Part shown: positions 50,386 to 60,900 of the stretch, one piece after another
Position numbering within the stretch: position 1 is the stretch's first letter
Layout: every line of letters starts with the position of its first letter
NCBI RefSeq assembly: GCF_900103005.1
Contig: NZ_FMWL01000013.1
Location: 31,805 to 95,804 of the forward strand
Reading direction: 5' to 3'
DNA from: Acidaminobacter hydrogenoformans DSM 2784
GTDB taxonomy: Bacteria > Bacillota > Clostridia > Peptostreptococcales > Acidaminobacteraceae
DNA length: 64,000 bases
The notes under the pieces: model-generated
Database searches by the model: none
The model's input: the letters and a program-made list of their open reading frames with translations, nothing else
Told to the model about the DNA's origin: nothing
Position numbers and translations under genes: made by a program

Positions 50386-50620
50386 AAATCTTGCAAAATT
50401 CAATGTTTCCATGATGAAAGTGTCAGTTTCATGTTGAATTTTCAGGCAAAACTGATAAACCAGTTATTTAAATGATGTTGATTAAGCCTCAATAAGTTAA
50501 TCAAACTAATGAAAATTTTGAAATTCTGAGTTTCTGCGAAAAAGAACCTATAATTAGCGAAAATGACTGATGAGTATTGAAAAAATTGCATATTTCAGAA
50601 TTCAATTATTCACACGCGCA

Positions 50621-50664
50621 GAAAAATCGAAAAACCCCGTGCCGCGATTTCTCGCGGCACGGGG
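50621..50664 (-). terminator. Rho-independent terminator of the hyd operon
   Basis: Minus strand perfect 13-bp stem CCCCGTGCCGCGA / TCGCGGCACGGGG with a 4-base loop, followed by TTTTTCGATTTTT. It lies 25 bases after hydA. Confidence 0.95.
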
Positions 50665-50688
50665 CTGCACGGCCATCAGGCCATAGCT

Positions 50689-52431
50689 TTAAATTTTCTC
50701 TTTTGGCACATAGTGCGTATGAAGCAGCTCATGGGCCTTTTCGCCATACGGCTTGCCAAGGTATTTGTCATAGAGATCCAGAACTTCCTGGTTCTCATGG
50801 GATTTACGCTTGGTCTTGTTGCGGTCTTCCTGGTAGATCGCGATCTGACGCTGACGGATGATTTCCATGTCACCGTGGTGATATGGCTGTCCGCCGCCGC
50901 CAATGCAGCCGCCTGGGCAAGCCATGATTTCGATCGCCTGGAAGTTGCACTCGCCAGCCTTGATGCAGTCGAGAAGTTTTCTCGCGTTGCCAAGGCCGTG
51001 GGCAATACCAATATTGAGCTCGAGGTCGCCAATTTGAACTTTGCCCGAACGGATGCCGTCAAGTCCACGAAGCTGAGTCAGCTCCACTTGCTCGAGGGTT
51101 TCGCCTGTGAGCCACTCATACGCCGTACGCGCAGCTGCCTCAATAACGCCGCCGGTCGTACCGAAAATAACAGACGCGCCTGTGGATTCGCCAAGCATAT
51201 GGTCGAAGTCGCCCTCTGGGAGGTTAGCGAAGTCAATGCACGCTTCCTTCAGCATGAGGCCATACTCACGGGTTGTAAGAACATAGTCGACGTTTTGGAG
51301 CTCATGGTGAGAAAGCTCTGTACGCTTCGCTTCTGCCTTCTTCGCGATACAAGGCATGACAGAAACAACGACAATATCCTTAGGGTCAATGCCTTTTTTC
51401 TCAGCGTAGTAGGTCTTGGCAATCGCGCCAAACATGATTTGAGGCGACTTACAAGTTGAAGGAATGTCGAGCATATCCGGATATTGGTGCTCAAAGAACT
51501 GAACCCATGCCGGGCAGCAGCTCGTCAGAATTGGAAGCGTGCCGCCGTGCTGAATGCGGTGAACGAGTTCGGAAGCTTCCTCGAGGATTGTGAGGTCAGC
51601 CGCGAAGTCCGTATCATAGACTGCATCAAAACCGAGGCGTTTGAGGGACGTCGCAAGCTTGCCAGTTGAGATGGATCCCGGTGGCATGTCAAAGAGCTCG
51701 CCAACTGCGACACGGATCGCAGGCGCGACCTGGACGATAACGTGCTTGTTAGGATTGTTGATCTCTCGCCATACCTTATGGATGTCATTGTTTTCAGTAA
51801 GCGCAGCCGTTGGACAAACCGCGACGCACTGACCACAGTAGGTGCAGGAAGTATCTTTCATGTCCAGGTTGAACGCAGGACCAACGAAAGTATCGAAGCC
51901 ACGGTTGACCGCAGACAGAATGCCGCAAGTCTGAACCTCGTTGCACATGGTTTCGCAGCGACGGCACATGACGCATTTGTTTGGATCTTTAACGATTGCG
52001 CCGGAAGACTCGTCCTTTTCAAAGTCAATGCGCTCGCCAGCCCATTTAATGTCGCGAACGCCAAGGTCCGCAGCGAGCTTCTGGAGATCACACTCCAGGT
52101 TCTTAGGACACATGAGGCAATCTTTAGGGTGATTGGAGAGCAACAGCTCCACAGACATACGACGCGCAGTGATAGCACGTGGCGTATGCGTTGAAACATG
52201 CATGCCGTCAGTGACCTTCTCAGAGCAAGCCGTGACAAGCGCAGGACGGCCTTTTACCTCTACCATGCAGACACGGCAGGAAGACGCCTGGTTGACAACG
52301 CCAAACTGATCCATATGAAGGTTCATATGGCAGAGCGTAGGTATGTGAATCCCAAGAGACCGAGCCGCTTCCAGGATGGTTGTTCCTTTTGGCACCGCAA
52401 TTGGGGAGTCATTAATCGTGAGTTTAATCAT
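50689..52431 (-). CDS. hydA: [FeFe]-hydrogenase large subunit HydA
   Basis: H2-forming subunit of a multimeric, NADH- and ferredoxin-linked hydrogenase, 580 residues. A 2Fe-2S domain (Cys34, 52, 55, 69), a His101-CxxC-C cluster (HPKDCLMCPKNLEC) and a double 4Fe-4S ferredoxin domain (152-206) lead to the H-cluster: TSCCPAW (303-309), MPCIAKKAEA (359-368) and MACPGGC (503-509). All expected cysteines are present. Maturases HydE, F and G are not in the window. ATG 52431 follows GGAGG. The subunit set HydABCD matches the bifurcating enzymes of Acetobacterium and Thermotoga. Confidence 0.97.
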   Translation of the reverse strand: MIKLTINDSPIAVPKGTTILEAARSLGIHIPTLCHMNLHMDQFGVVNQASSCRVCMVEVKGRPALVTACSEKVTDGMHVSTHTPRAITARRMSVELLLSNHPKDCLMCPKNLECDLQKLAADLGVRDIKWAGERIDFEKDESSGAIVKDPNKCVMCRRCETMCNEVQTCGILSAVNRGFDTFVGPAFNLDMKDTSCTYCGQCVAVCPTAALTENNDIHKVWREINNPNKHVIVQVAPAIRVAVGELFDMPPGSISTGKLATSLKRLGFDAVYDTDFAADLTILEEASELVHRIQHGGTLPILTSCCPAWVQFFEHQYPDMLDIPSTCKSPQIMFGAIAKTYYAEKKGIDPKDIVVVSVMPCIAKKAEAKRTELSHHELQNVDYVLTTREYGLMLKEACIDFANLPEGDFDHMLGESTGASVIFGTTGGVIEAAARTAYEWLTGETLEQVELTQLRGLDGIRSGKVQIGDLELNIGIAHGLGNARKLLDCIKAGECNFQAIEIMACPGGCIGGGGQPYHHGDMEIIRQRQIAIYQEDRNKTKRKSHENQEVLDLYDKYLGKPYGEKAHELLHTHYVPKEKI

Positions 52432-52449
52432 CTACATTCCACCTCCAAA

Positions 52450-54240
52450 CTAGGGCTTAAGGATAGCGCTGAACTTACATGCCGTGAAGCACGCGCCGCA
52501 ACTGATACATTTTTCCTGGTCAATGACATGAGGCTCTTTGACCTTGCCGCTGATGCAGTTGACTGGACACACGCGAACACAGGCTGTACAGCCAATACAC
52601 TTGTCAGCAATAATTGAATATTTGGCAAGTGCTTTACATGAGCCCGTCGCGCAGCGCTTATTGAAGACATGGTTCTCATATTCTTCTCTGAAGTACTTCA
52701 TGGTGCTCAACACTGGGTTTGGCGCCGTTTGTCCAAGGCCGCAGAGCGCGGAATCCTTGATCATGTGAGCAAGCGCCTGCAGATTGTCAAGGTCCTCAGC
52801 CGTGCCGTGACCCTCTGTAATTCTCTCAAGGATTTCCAGCATACGCTTCGTACCAACACGGCATGGTGTACACTTGCCGCAAGACTCATCTTTTGTAAAG
52901 TCGAGATAGAATTTCGCTATGTCCACCATACAGTTGTCTTCGTCCATAACAATCATACCGCCAGAGCCCATCATGGAGCCGATGGCTTTCAGGCTTTCAT
53001 AATCGATTGGCGTATCAAGGTCGGCTGCCGTAATAACGCCGCCAGAAGGACCGCCAGTTTGAACTGCCTTGAAGGCTTTGTCATTCTGAATGCCGCCGCC
53101 AATTTCGTAGATGATTTCACGCAGTGTCGTTCCCATTGGAACTTCGACGAGGCCAACGTTGTTGACTTTGCCTGCCAGCGCGAAAACTTTCGTGCCTTTG
53201 GATTTCTCCGTGCCAATACTTGAGAACCACTCAGCGCCGTTCAGGAAGATTGGCGCGATGTTTGCGTAGGTTTCAACGTTGTTGACGCAAGTAGGCTTGT
53301 TCAGATAACCTGCTTCCGATGGGAACGGAGGCTTCTTGGTAGGCTCGCCGCGCTTGCCCTCAACGGAGTGGATCAACGCTGTCTCTTCACCGCACACGAA
53401 CGCGCCAGCGCCCAGTTTAATCTCAATATCAAAGTTGAAGCCAGATCCAAACAGGTCATCCCCGAGAAGCCCAAACTCTCTCGCCTGAGCAATAGCAACT
53501 TCCAAACGATGGATGGCAAGTGGATACTCTGCGCGAATATAAATGATGCCTTTTGACGCTCCAATGATATAGCCGCCAATAGCCATTGCCTCCAGCACCG
53601 AGTGCGGGTCGCCCTCCAGGATGGAACGGTCCATAAAGGCACCCGGGTCGCCTTCGTCTGCGTTGCAGATGATATATTTCTCATCACCAGGGGATTTCAA
53701 CGTGAGCTCCCACTTCATCCCTGTAGAGAAGCCGCCGCCGCCCCGGCCACGGAGACCGGCGTCTTTGACAACTTTCACAGCGTCCTCACGCTTCATGGTA
53801 AGGACGTTCGCAAGAGCTTCATACCCTCTGAATGCTATGTATTCCGTAATATTTTCCGGATCGATCATACCGCAGTTTCTAAGCGCAATTCGAATCTGCT
53901 TTTTATAGAACGGCATGTCTCTGTGAAGGTCCAATTTTTGATTTTCAATAGGCTCGACGTAGAGCAGACGGTCGACGTGACGTCCTTTAATAACGTGCTC
54001 TTCGATAATTTCAGCGGCGTCTGACGCCTGTACCTGAACGTAGAAAACATTGTCCGGGTGGACCTTGACGATTGGACCCTGGCCGCAGAAACCGAAACAG
54101 CCGGTTTTGACAACCTTGACTTCTTTATCATATCCCTTTTGGACAAGGATGTTTTCAAGCTCAGTGATCAGCGTATCCGCTCCGGATGAAATACATCCCG
54201 TACCACCGCAGACCATGAGATGAGTTCTGATCTTAGCCAC
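52450..54240 (-). CDS. hydB: Hydrogenase diaphorase subunit HydB (NuoF-like)
   Basis: Flavin subunit that accepts or gives NADH electrons, 596 residues. An N-terminal thioredoxin-like 2Fe-2S domain (Cys11, 16, 48, 52), the FMN/NAD region with GRGGGGF (165-171) and CNADEGDPGAFMDRS, the 4Fe-4S motif ESCGKCTPCR, and two C-terminal 4Fe-4S ferredoxin motifs (CIGCTACVRVCP, CISCGACFTAC) follow in order. This is the site proposed for electron bifurcation in the family. GTG 54240 follows AGGAGGG by six bases. Confidence 0.96.
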   Translation of the reverse strand: MAKIRTHLMVCGGTGCISSGADTLITELENILVQKGYDKEVKVVKTGCFGFCGQGPIVKVHPDNVFYVQVQASDAAEIIEEHVIKGRHVDRLLYVEPIENQKLDLHRDMPFYKKQIRIALRNCGMIDPENITEYIAFRGYEALANVLTMKREDAVKVVKDAGLRGRGGGGFSTGMKWELTLKSPGDEKYIICNADEGDPGAFMDRSILEGDPHSVLEAMAIGGYIIGASKGIIYIRAEYPLAIHRLEVAIAQAREFGLLGDDLFGSGFNFDIEIKLGAGAFVCGEETALIHSVEGKRGEPTKKPPFPSEAGYLNKPTCVNNVETYANIAPIFLNGAEWFSSIGTEKSKGTKVFALAGKVNNVGLVEVPMGTTLREIIYEIGGGIQNDKAFKAVQTGGPSGGVITAADLDTPIDYESLKAIGSMMGSGGMIVMDEDNCMVDIAKFYLDFTKDESCGKCTPCRVGTKRMLEILERITEGHGTAEDLDNLQALAHMIKDSALCGLGQTAPNPVLSTMKYFREEYENHVFNKRCATGSCKALAKYSIIADKCIGCTACVRVCPVNCISGKVKEPHVIDQEKCISCGACFTACKFSAILKP

Positions 54241-54269
54241 AAATTACCCTCCTTCGCTGTTCCTTTAAT

Positions 54270-54662
54270 TTATGCTTTCACAAAAGTGTTGATGACGACG
54301 CAATCTTCCAGCATTTCCTGACGCATGACATAACGCGAGATGATCTCTCTGGCGCGCTTGTCGTCAACTTTGCCAAAGATTATAGGCTCGTGGCCCGGAA
54401 GGTTGACCTGAACCGTTGGTTCGCTGTGGCAATAGCCAAGGCAGCCAACTTGAACAATGCGGATATTATTAAGGTCTTGCTTTTCAGCTTCATCCAGCAG
54501 CGCGCTGAGGGTTTCACGGGCGCCAGCGGCGATCCCGCAGGTTGCCATACCAACCATAAGCTCTACAATGTCCTCAGTAGATTCGCCGGTTTCACGAAGG
54601 TTGACTTTTTTCTGAGACTCTTCGCGGATGCGTTTGAGGTCTTCAAGAGATTTAATCGCCAT
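54270..54662 (-). CDS. hydD: Hydrogenase-associated 2Fe-2S thioredoxin-like protein HydD
   Basis: Small (2Fe-2S) ferredoxin-like protein, 130 residues, similar to the C-terminal domain of NuoE/HydC. Cys42, Cys74 and Cys78 (ATCGIAAGA, GCLGYCHSEP) are cluster ligand candidates. The gene lies between hydC and hydB, as hydD does in Acetobacterium woodii. ATG 54662 is one base after the hydC stop. Confidence 0.88.
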   Translation of the reverse strand: MAIKSLEDLKRIREESQKKVNLRETGESTEDIVELMVGMATCGIAAGARETLSALLDEAEKQDLNNIRIVQVGCLGYCHSEPTVQVNLPGHEPIIFGKVDDKRAREIISRYVMRQEMLEDCVVINTFVKA

Positions 54663-54663
54663 G

Positions 54664-55194
54664 TTAGTTCTCCTTTCCGAAGTTCTTAACCACGTAAGCG
54701 TTGATGATGCCGTCGACTTCGTCCAGCTTGACCCTGCCGTAAACCTTGTCGCCTACGAGAACGATTGGCGCGAGACCGCAAGCGCCGACGCAGCGGACAT
54801 CTTTCAAAGTAAAGAGGTTGTCCGGTGTCGTTTCACCTGTTGTGATGCCGAGTTTTGACTTAAATTCATGAAGAATTTTGTCCGCGCCCCTTACGAAGCA
54901 AGCCGTTCCCATACATACTGAAATGATGTTTTCGCCAACAGGGTTTGTCGTAAAGAACGAGTAGAAGCTGACCACGCCAAAGACGTTGGCTGCCGGAATG
55001 TCAAGCCGCCTTGCGACGAACAACATGACCTCCTGCGGCAGATAACCGAAGAGATGCTGTGCCCGGTGAAGTACGTGAATCAAAGAGCCTTTTTTGTCTT
55101 CGAGTGTCTGGATGTAGCTGTCAAGTTGATCGAACAATTCCTTTGGCAAATCTTTAACACTCACAGTTGGGATCTGTGCCAATGCCTTCGCCAT
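54664..55194 (-). CDS. hydC: Hydrogenase subunit HydC (NuoE-like)
   Basis: Thioredoxin-fold 2Fe-2S subunit, 176 residues, first in the hyd operon. An N-terminal helical part is followed by the cluster motifs CMGTAC and CVGACG. ATG 55194 follows GGAAGGTG. The promoter lies 55 bases upstream. Confidence 0.95.
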   Translation of the reverse strand: MAKALAQIPTVSVKDLPKELFDQLDSYIQTLEDKKGSLIHVLHRAQHLFGYLPQEVMLFVARRLDIPAANVFGVVSFYSFFTTNPVGENIISVCMGTACFVRGADKILHEFKSKLGITTGETTPDNLFTLKDVRCVGACGLAPIVLVGDKVYGRVKLDEVDGIINAYVVKNFGKEN

Positions 55195-55248
55195 TATTGC
55201 ACCTTCCTTTCAACATATCGAAGTCTGATATAATAAATGAACAAAATC

Positions 55249-55278
55249 ATTATATCACTGACCCGTTGGTTTTGTGAA
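55249..55278 (-). promoter_or_regulatory. Promoter of the hyd operon
   Basis: Minus strand TTCACA, 18-base spacer, perfect TATAAT. The start should lie about 45 bases before hydC. The AT-rich gap 55280-55580 upstream has no gene or clear repeat. Confidence 0.65.
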
Positions 55279-55584
55279 TAATAAATAATATAAATTGAAG
55301 ATTTTTTAACAATATTTTTTTCGAATGAGTATTTTCAACGGTTTCAAAGTTTCATATGTATAATGTTATAATATTCACACATTTCTCTGATAGAATATCC
55401 TAATTTTATAAAATGTTTGTCAATTGTAGTCAGACTAAAATTTTTTGTTAATTTTTGATCATATTTTTTCATAAATGCCATCAAAATTATATTATGTACA
55501 CTTTCGTGAAAATTTGTTCGACGGGTTATATTCGCGTCACCATCGGCATAGTTCTTAACGATTGATTAAATGTGACGTTAAAGT

Positions 55585-55613
55585 TTGATTCATTTGCCTT
55601 AAAAAAGTATATT
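55585..55613 (+). promoter_or_regulatory. Promoter of the two-component system operon
   Basis: TTGATT, 17-base spacer, TATATT, about 70 bases before the response-regulator start. The leader between holds a small GGCGT / ACGCC hairpin. Confidence 0.55.
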
Positions 55614-55683
55614 AATGGAGAGAAGCGGCGTTTGTATTCTATGTTAAGACGCCTAATTATACCAATATATGGAGGTACCCTTC

Positions 55684-56382
55684 ATGTCAAACGAAAAGAT
55701 CCTCGTCGTCGAAGACGAAAAAGAAATCGCCCAAATGATCCGGGATTATCTGAAAGCGTCAAATTACGACGTCATTTTAGCCTATGACGGCGAAGAAGCC
55801 CTGAATACCTTTTACAGAGAAAATCCGGACCTGGTCATCCTGGATATCATGCTGCCAAAGATCGACGGCTTCGAAATCTGCAGAACCATCCGCACCAAGT
55901 CACCGGTGCCCATCCTCATGCTAAGCGCCAGGAAGGAAGACATGGACAAAATCCTGGGACTCGGCCTCGGCGCAGACGACTACGTGACCAAGCCTTTCAG
56001 CCCAAGGGAACTGTTGGCGCGGGTCCAGTCCCAGCTCCGCCGCTACAAGGAGCTTTCTACAACACAGACGCCTTCAAGCGCGCTGGTGATTGGCGAGCTG
56101 GAAATTGACCCTAGCGCCTATACGGTTAAAGTCCGCGGCAATTATGTGCCGTTTTCAGTGAAAGAATTCGAAATCCTCTATTACCTCGCCAGCAACCTCA
56201 ATCAAGCCCTGGCCAGGGAAAAGATCTTTGATCACGTATGGGGCTTCAACGAATACGGCGACATCAATACCGTGACGGTGCACGTCCGAAAAATCAGGGA
56301 GAAGATTGAGGAAGACCCTTCCAACCCTAAATATATCGAGACCGTCTGGGGGATCGGATACAAATTCAAAGGGGGAAAATAA
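55684..56382 (+). CDS. OmpR-family response regulator
   Basis: Two-domain regulator of 232 residues. The receiver has the acidic pair Glu10-Asp11, the phosphorylated Asp54 in LVILDIMLPKIDG, and Lys near KPFSPREL. The C-terminal winged helix has the VHVRKIREKIEEDPSNPKYIETVWGIGY segment, so it should bind tandem repeats in DNA. ATG 55684 follows GGAGG by eight bases; the five codons upstream are excluded. It is coupled to the kinase gene, three bases downstream. Confidence 0.95.
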   Translation: MSNEKILVVEDEKEIAQMIRDYLKASNYDVILAYDGEEALNTFYRENPDLVILDIMLPKIDGFEICRTIRTKSPVPILMLSARKEDMDKILGLGLGADDYVTKPFSPRELLARVQSQLRRYKELSTTQTPSSALVIGELEIDPSAYTVKVRGNYVPFSVKEFEILYYLASNLNQALAREKIFDHVWGFNEYGDINTVTVHVRKIREKIEEDPSNPKYIETVWGIGYKFKGGK

Positions 56383-56385
56383 CCT

Positions 56386-57843
56386 TTGAACATCCGTTCA
56401 AAAATCATTCTTTCATTTTTATCCCTGTTGGTGATCCCCCTTTTGATCGTCATATTGTCCGTTCTCGTGCTGACCACGAATTTTTTCAACATTCCGGCGG
56501 TGGACAAATTCGTATCCATCACCTCTTCCATGGACCGGGTGACGGAGGAATTCGCAGGCAATCTGGACCGCATTGACAATTATCCTTACATGGACGGACT
56601 GCTCAGACCCTATTACACGACCTATTTCAGGCGGCTGCTCTACGTCGACCAGGAAAACATCATCCAGTTTGACAGTGAGCGAAAGCTGATTGGCGTCGCC
56701 TTCGACAAGGTCTCGTTTTTTGAAACAGACTCCGAGGGCGGTGTGACTGTCAGTGTTGACCCCTCCAGCCTGAGCATGATGGAACGCAACGTCGTAAAAG
56801 GCGGCGTCACTCACGGACGGCTTGTTTTTCTGCCAGACATTGACATCAAGGACGCTTTTACCTTTTTCAGTTATCTGCCCATCGCTTTTGTCGCAATCTT
56901 TGTCATCTCCGTCATGACCATGATCCTGATTCTGTCGAAAATCCTGTCGGACGGCATCCTAAATCCGCTCAAAGAACTTAACCACGCAGCTGAAATGATT
57001 GCCTCCGGGGATCTGGACTATGAGATGAAATATAAAAAAGATGACGAGATTGGGAAGTTCTGCAACGAATTTGACCGCATGCGGCTGCGGCTCAAAGATT
57101 CACTGGCCAAGCAGGTTGAGTTTGAGCACTCCAGGCAGCAGCTGATTGCCAGTGTCTCCCACGATCTTAAGACGCCATTGACCTCCATTCAAGGTTATGT
57201 CGAGCTTCTGAGCGACGACATTGTCGAGGACCCTGAGACCCAGAAGCAGTATCTGGACATCATCCGTTCCAAGAGCGCCCAGCTGAACCACCTGATCGAC
57301 GACCTCTTCACCTTTACCAAGATGAACCTGGACGAATTTGTTATTGAGCTGTCGCCTATAGACTCACAGGCACTGTTCGACTTTATGCTGACGGAAAAGG
57401 AAATGGACTTTCAGGACCGATCCGTTGCCCTACGGGTGGACCGGCCCATTCCCAGCGTGCCTATAGCGGCAGATGCGCCAAGGCTTCACCAGGTCCTCGA
57501 CAATTTGATCAGCAACGCGGAAAAATTTACAAAGACCTACATCCACATCTACACCCGGGTGACACCGGGCTATTTCGAATGGTTTGTTGAAGATGACGGC
57601 ATAGGGATCCCCCAAGAGGACCTTAGCCGCATCTTTGAGCACTTCTACAAGGTGGACAAATCCAGGACCTACTCAAGCCGTGGTACGGGACTGGGCCTGG
57701 CTATCTGCAAACAGATCATTGAGGCCCACTGCGGCACAATCAGCGTGAAGAGCCAGGTCGGTGAAGGCTCGACCTTCAAGGTCAAGCTCCCCATCCAGCC
57801 GGCTGAATCAGACAGCACTGCCCACAGCCAAAGTTTAAGCTAA
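56386..57843 (+). CDS. Membrane sensor histidine kinase
   Basis: Sensor of 485 residues: helix 1 (7-33), an extracytoplasmic sensing domain (35-158) without a recognised fold, helix 2 (163-190), HAMP (192-245), HisKA with phosphorylatable His259 in SVSHDLKTPLTSI, and an ATPase domain with NLISNAEKF, DDGIGIP and GTGLGLAICK. TTG 56386 follows GGGGG by about ten bases and comes three bases after the regulator stop. The signal is unknown. Its close relatives include PhoR/VanS-like kinases. Confidence 0.94.
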   Translation: MNIRSKIILSFLSLLVIPLLIVILSVLVLTTNFFNIPAVDKFVSITSSMDRVTEEFAGNLDRIDNYPYMDGLLRPYYTTYFRRLLYVDQENIIQFDSERKLIGVAFDKVSFFETDSEGGVTVSVDPSSLSMMERNVVKGGVTHGRLVFLPDIDIKDAFTFFSYLPIAFVAIFVISVMTMILILSKILSDGILNPLKELNHAAEMIASGDLDYEMKYKKDDEIGKFCNEFDRMRLRLKDSLAKQVEFEHSRQQLIASVSHDLKTPLTSIQGYVELLSDDIVEDPETQKQYLDIIRSKSAQLNHLIDDLFTFTKMNLDEFVIELSPIDSQALFDFMLTEKEMDFQDRSVALRVDRPIPSVPIAADAPRLHQVLDNLISNAEKFTKTYIHIYTRVTPGYFEWFVEDDGIGIPQEDLSRIFEHFYKVDKSRTYSSRGTGLGLAICKQIIEAHCGTISVKSQVGEGSTFKVKLPIQPAESDSTAHSQSLS

Positions 57844-57849
57844 GCAAAC

Positions 57850-57889
57850 AGGAGGTGGCGGACTCACGGTCCGTCCCCTCTTATTTTTT
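57850..57889 (+). terminator. Rho-independent terminator of the two-component system
   Basis: Stem AGGAGGTGGCGGAC / GTCCGTCCCCTCTT with one mismatch and G-U pairs, followed by ATTTTTT. It starts seven bases after the kinase stop. Confidence 0.8.
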
Positions 57890-57959
57890 GTAACGCTTTC
57901 AAGTCGCCTCACCGCCTCGCTGTCTCTGTAACTCACTACCTTTATGAGCGTGGCGAGTC

Positions 57960-60900
57960 TTAGAAGATCAAATCATAAATATTTCCAGTCAGCTCAATAT
58001 TGTCAAATCTGTAATGACTTACATGCTCCGGCCAAGTCACTGTAAATTCAATCCAGTACGGGGTTTTTAGCCTGTGGTCTGTCCACCCAAGAGTACTTGG
58101 CGCCAGGGGCAGCTTGTAAGACCCACGCCAGAGCCCGTCTCCCGCTGACTTGAGTTGCAGAGGAAAGGGAACAGCTTCACCGAAGGCTTCCTCGTAACGA
58201 TAGACGCGCCCATTCGGATCCGTATACACCATCGCTTCCAGCTCCGGAGACATTCGGCAGGTGACACTGAGAGGTTCACCCTCTGCGGCAATTTCGAAAT
58301 TCAACATCTCGTAAGATAAAAATCTATTCGGATTCAGCGCCATAGGCCTTCCCTGCCTGTCAATCTGCCCGCGCCAGTGATTCCAGGCGCCTGTCACTCC
58401 AGCATTTAAGATCTTGGGCGGACGGACCGTCAGCGATCTGCTGGTTTCCTCTGAGACGCCTCTGTCATCCTTAACCTCTGCACGAAGGCTATAGGTGCCA
58501 TTTTTCAAGGGTTCGCTGATCTGAAATTCAAAGGCTTTCCCTGAAACCAAGCCTGAAAACTGCTGAGTAAAGGCATGGCTGGATTCTTTGTGTGCAGCAG
58601 TGAATTTCAGCGACATAGGGCTGCCCTCATGGTCTTTGGGGAGTACGGTGACAACAGGCCGCTGTCCTGTAAATGCCGGATCTGGAACGACGGAGACAAT
58701 CTGGATCTCAGGCGCGGAGTTGTCAACGGTAAAGTTATAATGGACGGGGTCACTGATCTGGCCTTCAATGTCCCAAACAACGTAATCTGCCTCATAGGTG
58801 CCGCCTGGCAGTTTATCAGGCAGTCCATAGCGCCAGGTCCCTCCCGGGACACGGATCCTGAAGTCGCTCCGGACAATACCTCGGTTCGGATCGCTCAGCG
58901 CGTGGTCAGGATCTTGAGAGGTGTCTGTCCAGTAAAGGCGGTATTGACCCAGCAGCGTGTCAAAACGGGCTTTGAGCGTCAGGCCGGCAACGGGCTTCCG
59001 GTGCACTGTAAAAGCAGCGGAAGAAGCATTGGATTCCAGGTCGAATTCCGGCTTTGGCGTCACATCCTTAAGCTTTCTTTTCACGACAAAATGGCCTACA
59101 GAGCTCATGGTCTGCGGCGGGGTCGTCTGAGGCGGCGAAGTGGTGTAAAACTGCGCCTCTTGATCTGGGGGCGCTGCATTGACGGTGAGTCTGGTGCCAA
59201 ACTCATCTATAGCGGAAAAGCTCTGAGGCGGCAAAGGGTTGTCAAAAGCCGTATCCTGGCTCAGGCCCCACATTTCCCCAGTAAGACCATCCCCCTCAGA
59301 CTCCACCTCCACAGTGTGGTAGGTCAGCGCTTCGTTTAGAAGCATGAGCTTGTAGGGCATGACTTCATGGCGCTCTGAAATCAGGGTTATGGCTTGGCTC
59401 ATAGCCTCAGCCGGGCCGCCTGCAGTGATCGTTTCCGCGCCAAGAGCCGTGGCCAGCTGCCCTGACCCCGCGCCCGAAAACCACTTTGCATCCGCCGTTG
59501 TCTTGAGCGCCCCGGCTTCTGGCTCAGGGAGGATTTCTCCAGGCAAGGCGGAATAGACCACATAGCGGCTTGCGCCAAGGCGCAGCCACTCCGGGTCGTA
59601 GATCTGCTCTATTGTCCGTGAAATTTCGCCTTCATAAGTGCCATAATAGCTGGAGCGCCAGCGGAGATCTGAATCCCAGACTTTTTTAGTGGTGCATACT
59701 TCCTGTGTTTCATAAACATCGACATAGCCGCCGTTGACATAGCAGATGAAGGGGTCCGCCGCCGGGCAGTAACGTCCCACCCACACTTGTTCTGTCTCGC
59801 AGGTCTCAACGGTGTCATAGTCGCCATAGTCTACATATTTGCCGTTGTCCTGGACGCTGATAAGATCAAGCACGCCGCTGTACCCACCCTCTGTGTACTC
59901 AAGGGTCGGCGGCGGATACTGGGTTCCAAAGAGCTGAGTGGTGGACGCTGGCATACGCTCTGTTATTTCTCCAAGATCCCAGACGTGGACCATAGCATCC
60001 AGTCCGGACAGCCTGAGGGTATTGGCCTGCTGAATCCGGTCCTTACCCGCCTGGACGCGCTGGGACTCTGGAAGCTTGGAGGACAGCATCAGAAGGACGT
60101 CGACTTTTTCAGGCGTCCTTGGGGTTTCCAGGTCAACAGATTGAACCGGGCGTAAATTCTCGCACAGGATTTCTCTTCGCAGACTTACCTTCCGGGTATC
60201 TGTTGGGGTTATAAAATTGGATAATGTGGGCTGCCCAAAGCTCTCTGACACATCCAGTATTGCCCTGTAAGCGCCAAGCTCTGTCGGAACAAACGAGGTA
60301 AAAGTTTCTTTTGTGTACTCCCCAACAAACGCTTCAAAAGCGCCGTCGACATTTGAGTCGAAGTAAACCTTGATGACGGCCTCCCCAACCAGATCGCCGT
60401 CTGTTGAGGCTATGTCAATGACTGTCCCAATGGATTCACCCCTTATGGCGACACCCTTATCAAAGTTGAAAATCACCGCAGGGCGTTGGTCCTGAACGAT
60501 CACAAGATTCAAGATTGCGGGCTCGGACTGGCGACCAAGGCTGTTGACCGCTGTTAAAGTCACTTGATGATGCCCAGGGCTTTTGTAAAGCAGATGCTTT
60601 TCATCAGGTGAAATCTCAATAAGCTTTCTGGAGGTGTCTGAGCCGGTGACAGCTTTATAGCTAAAGGTATAGACTGCTGGATAGGCTGCAGCAAGCCGCG
60701 GGTCCTCCTCACCCGGCGCGTCGTTGAACACCGCGAGTTTTCGGTTGACTTTCTGGTGGCCGGAAAAGCTGAGCTGGGCTTTTGGCTGGGTGCTGACGAC
60801 TTCGACCCAGTGCTCTTTGAAGCTGACGACGCCGTCTTTGGACACGGCCTCGACAACGACCTTGACAAATTCATTGGAAGCGCCAAGAAGTCCGGTGACC

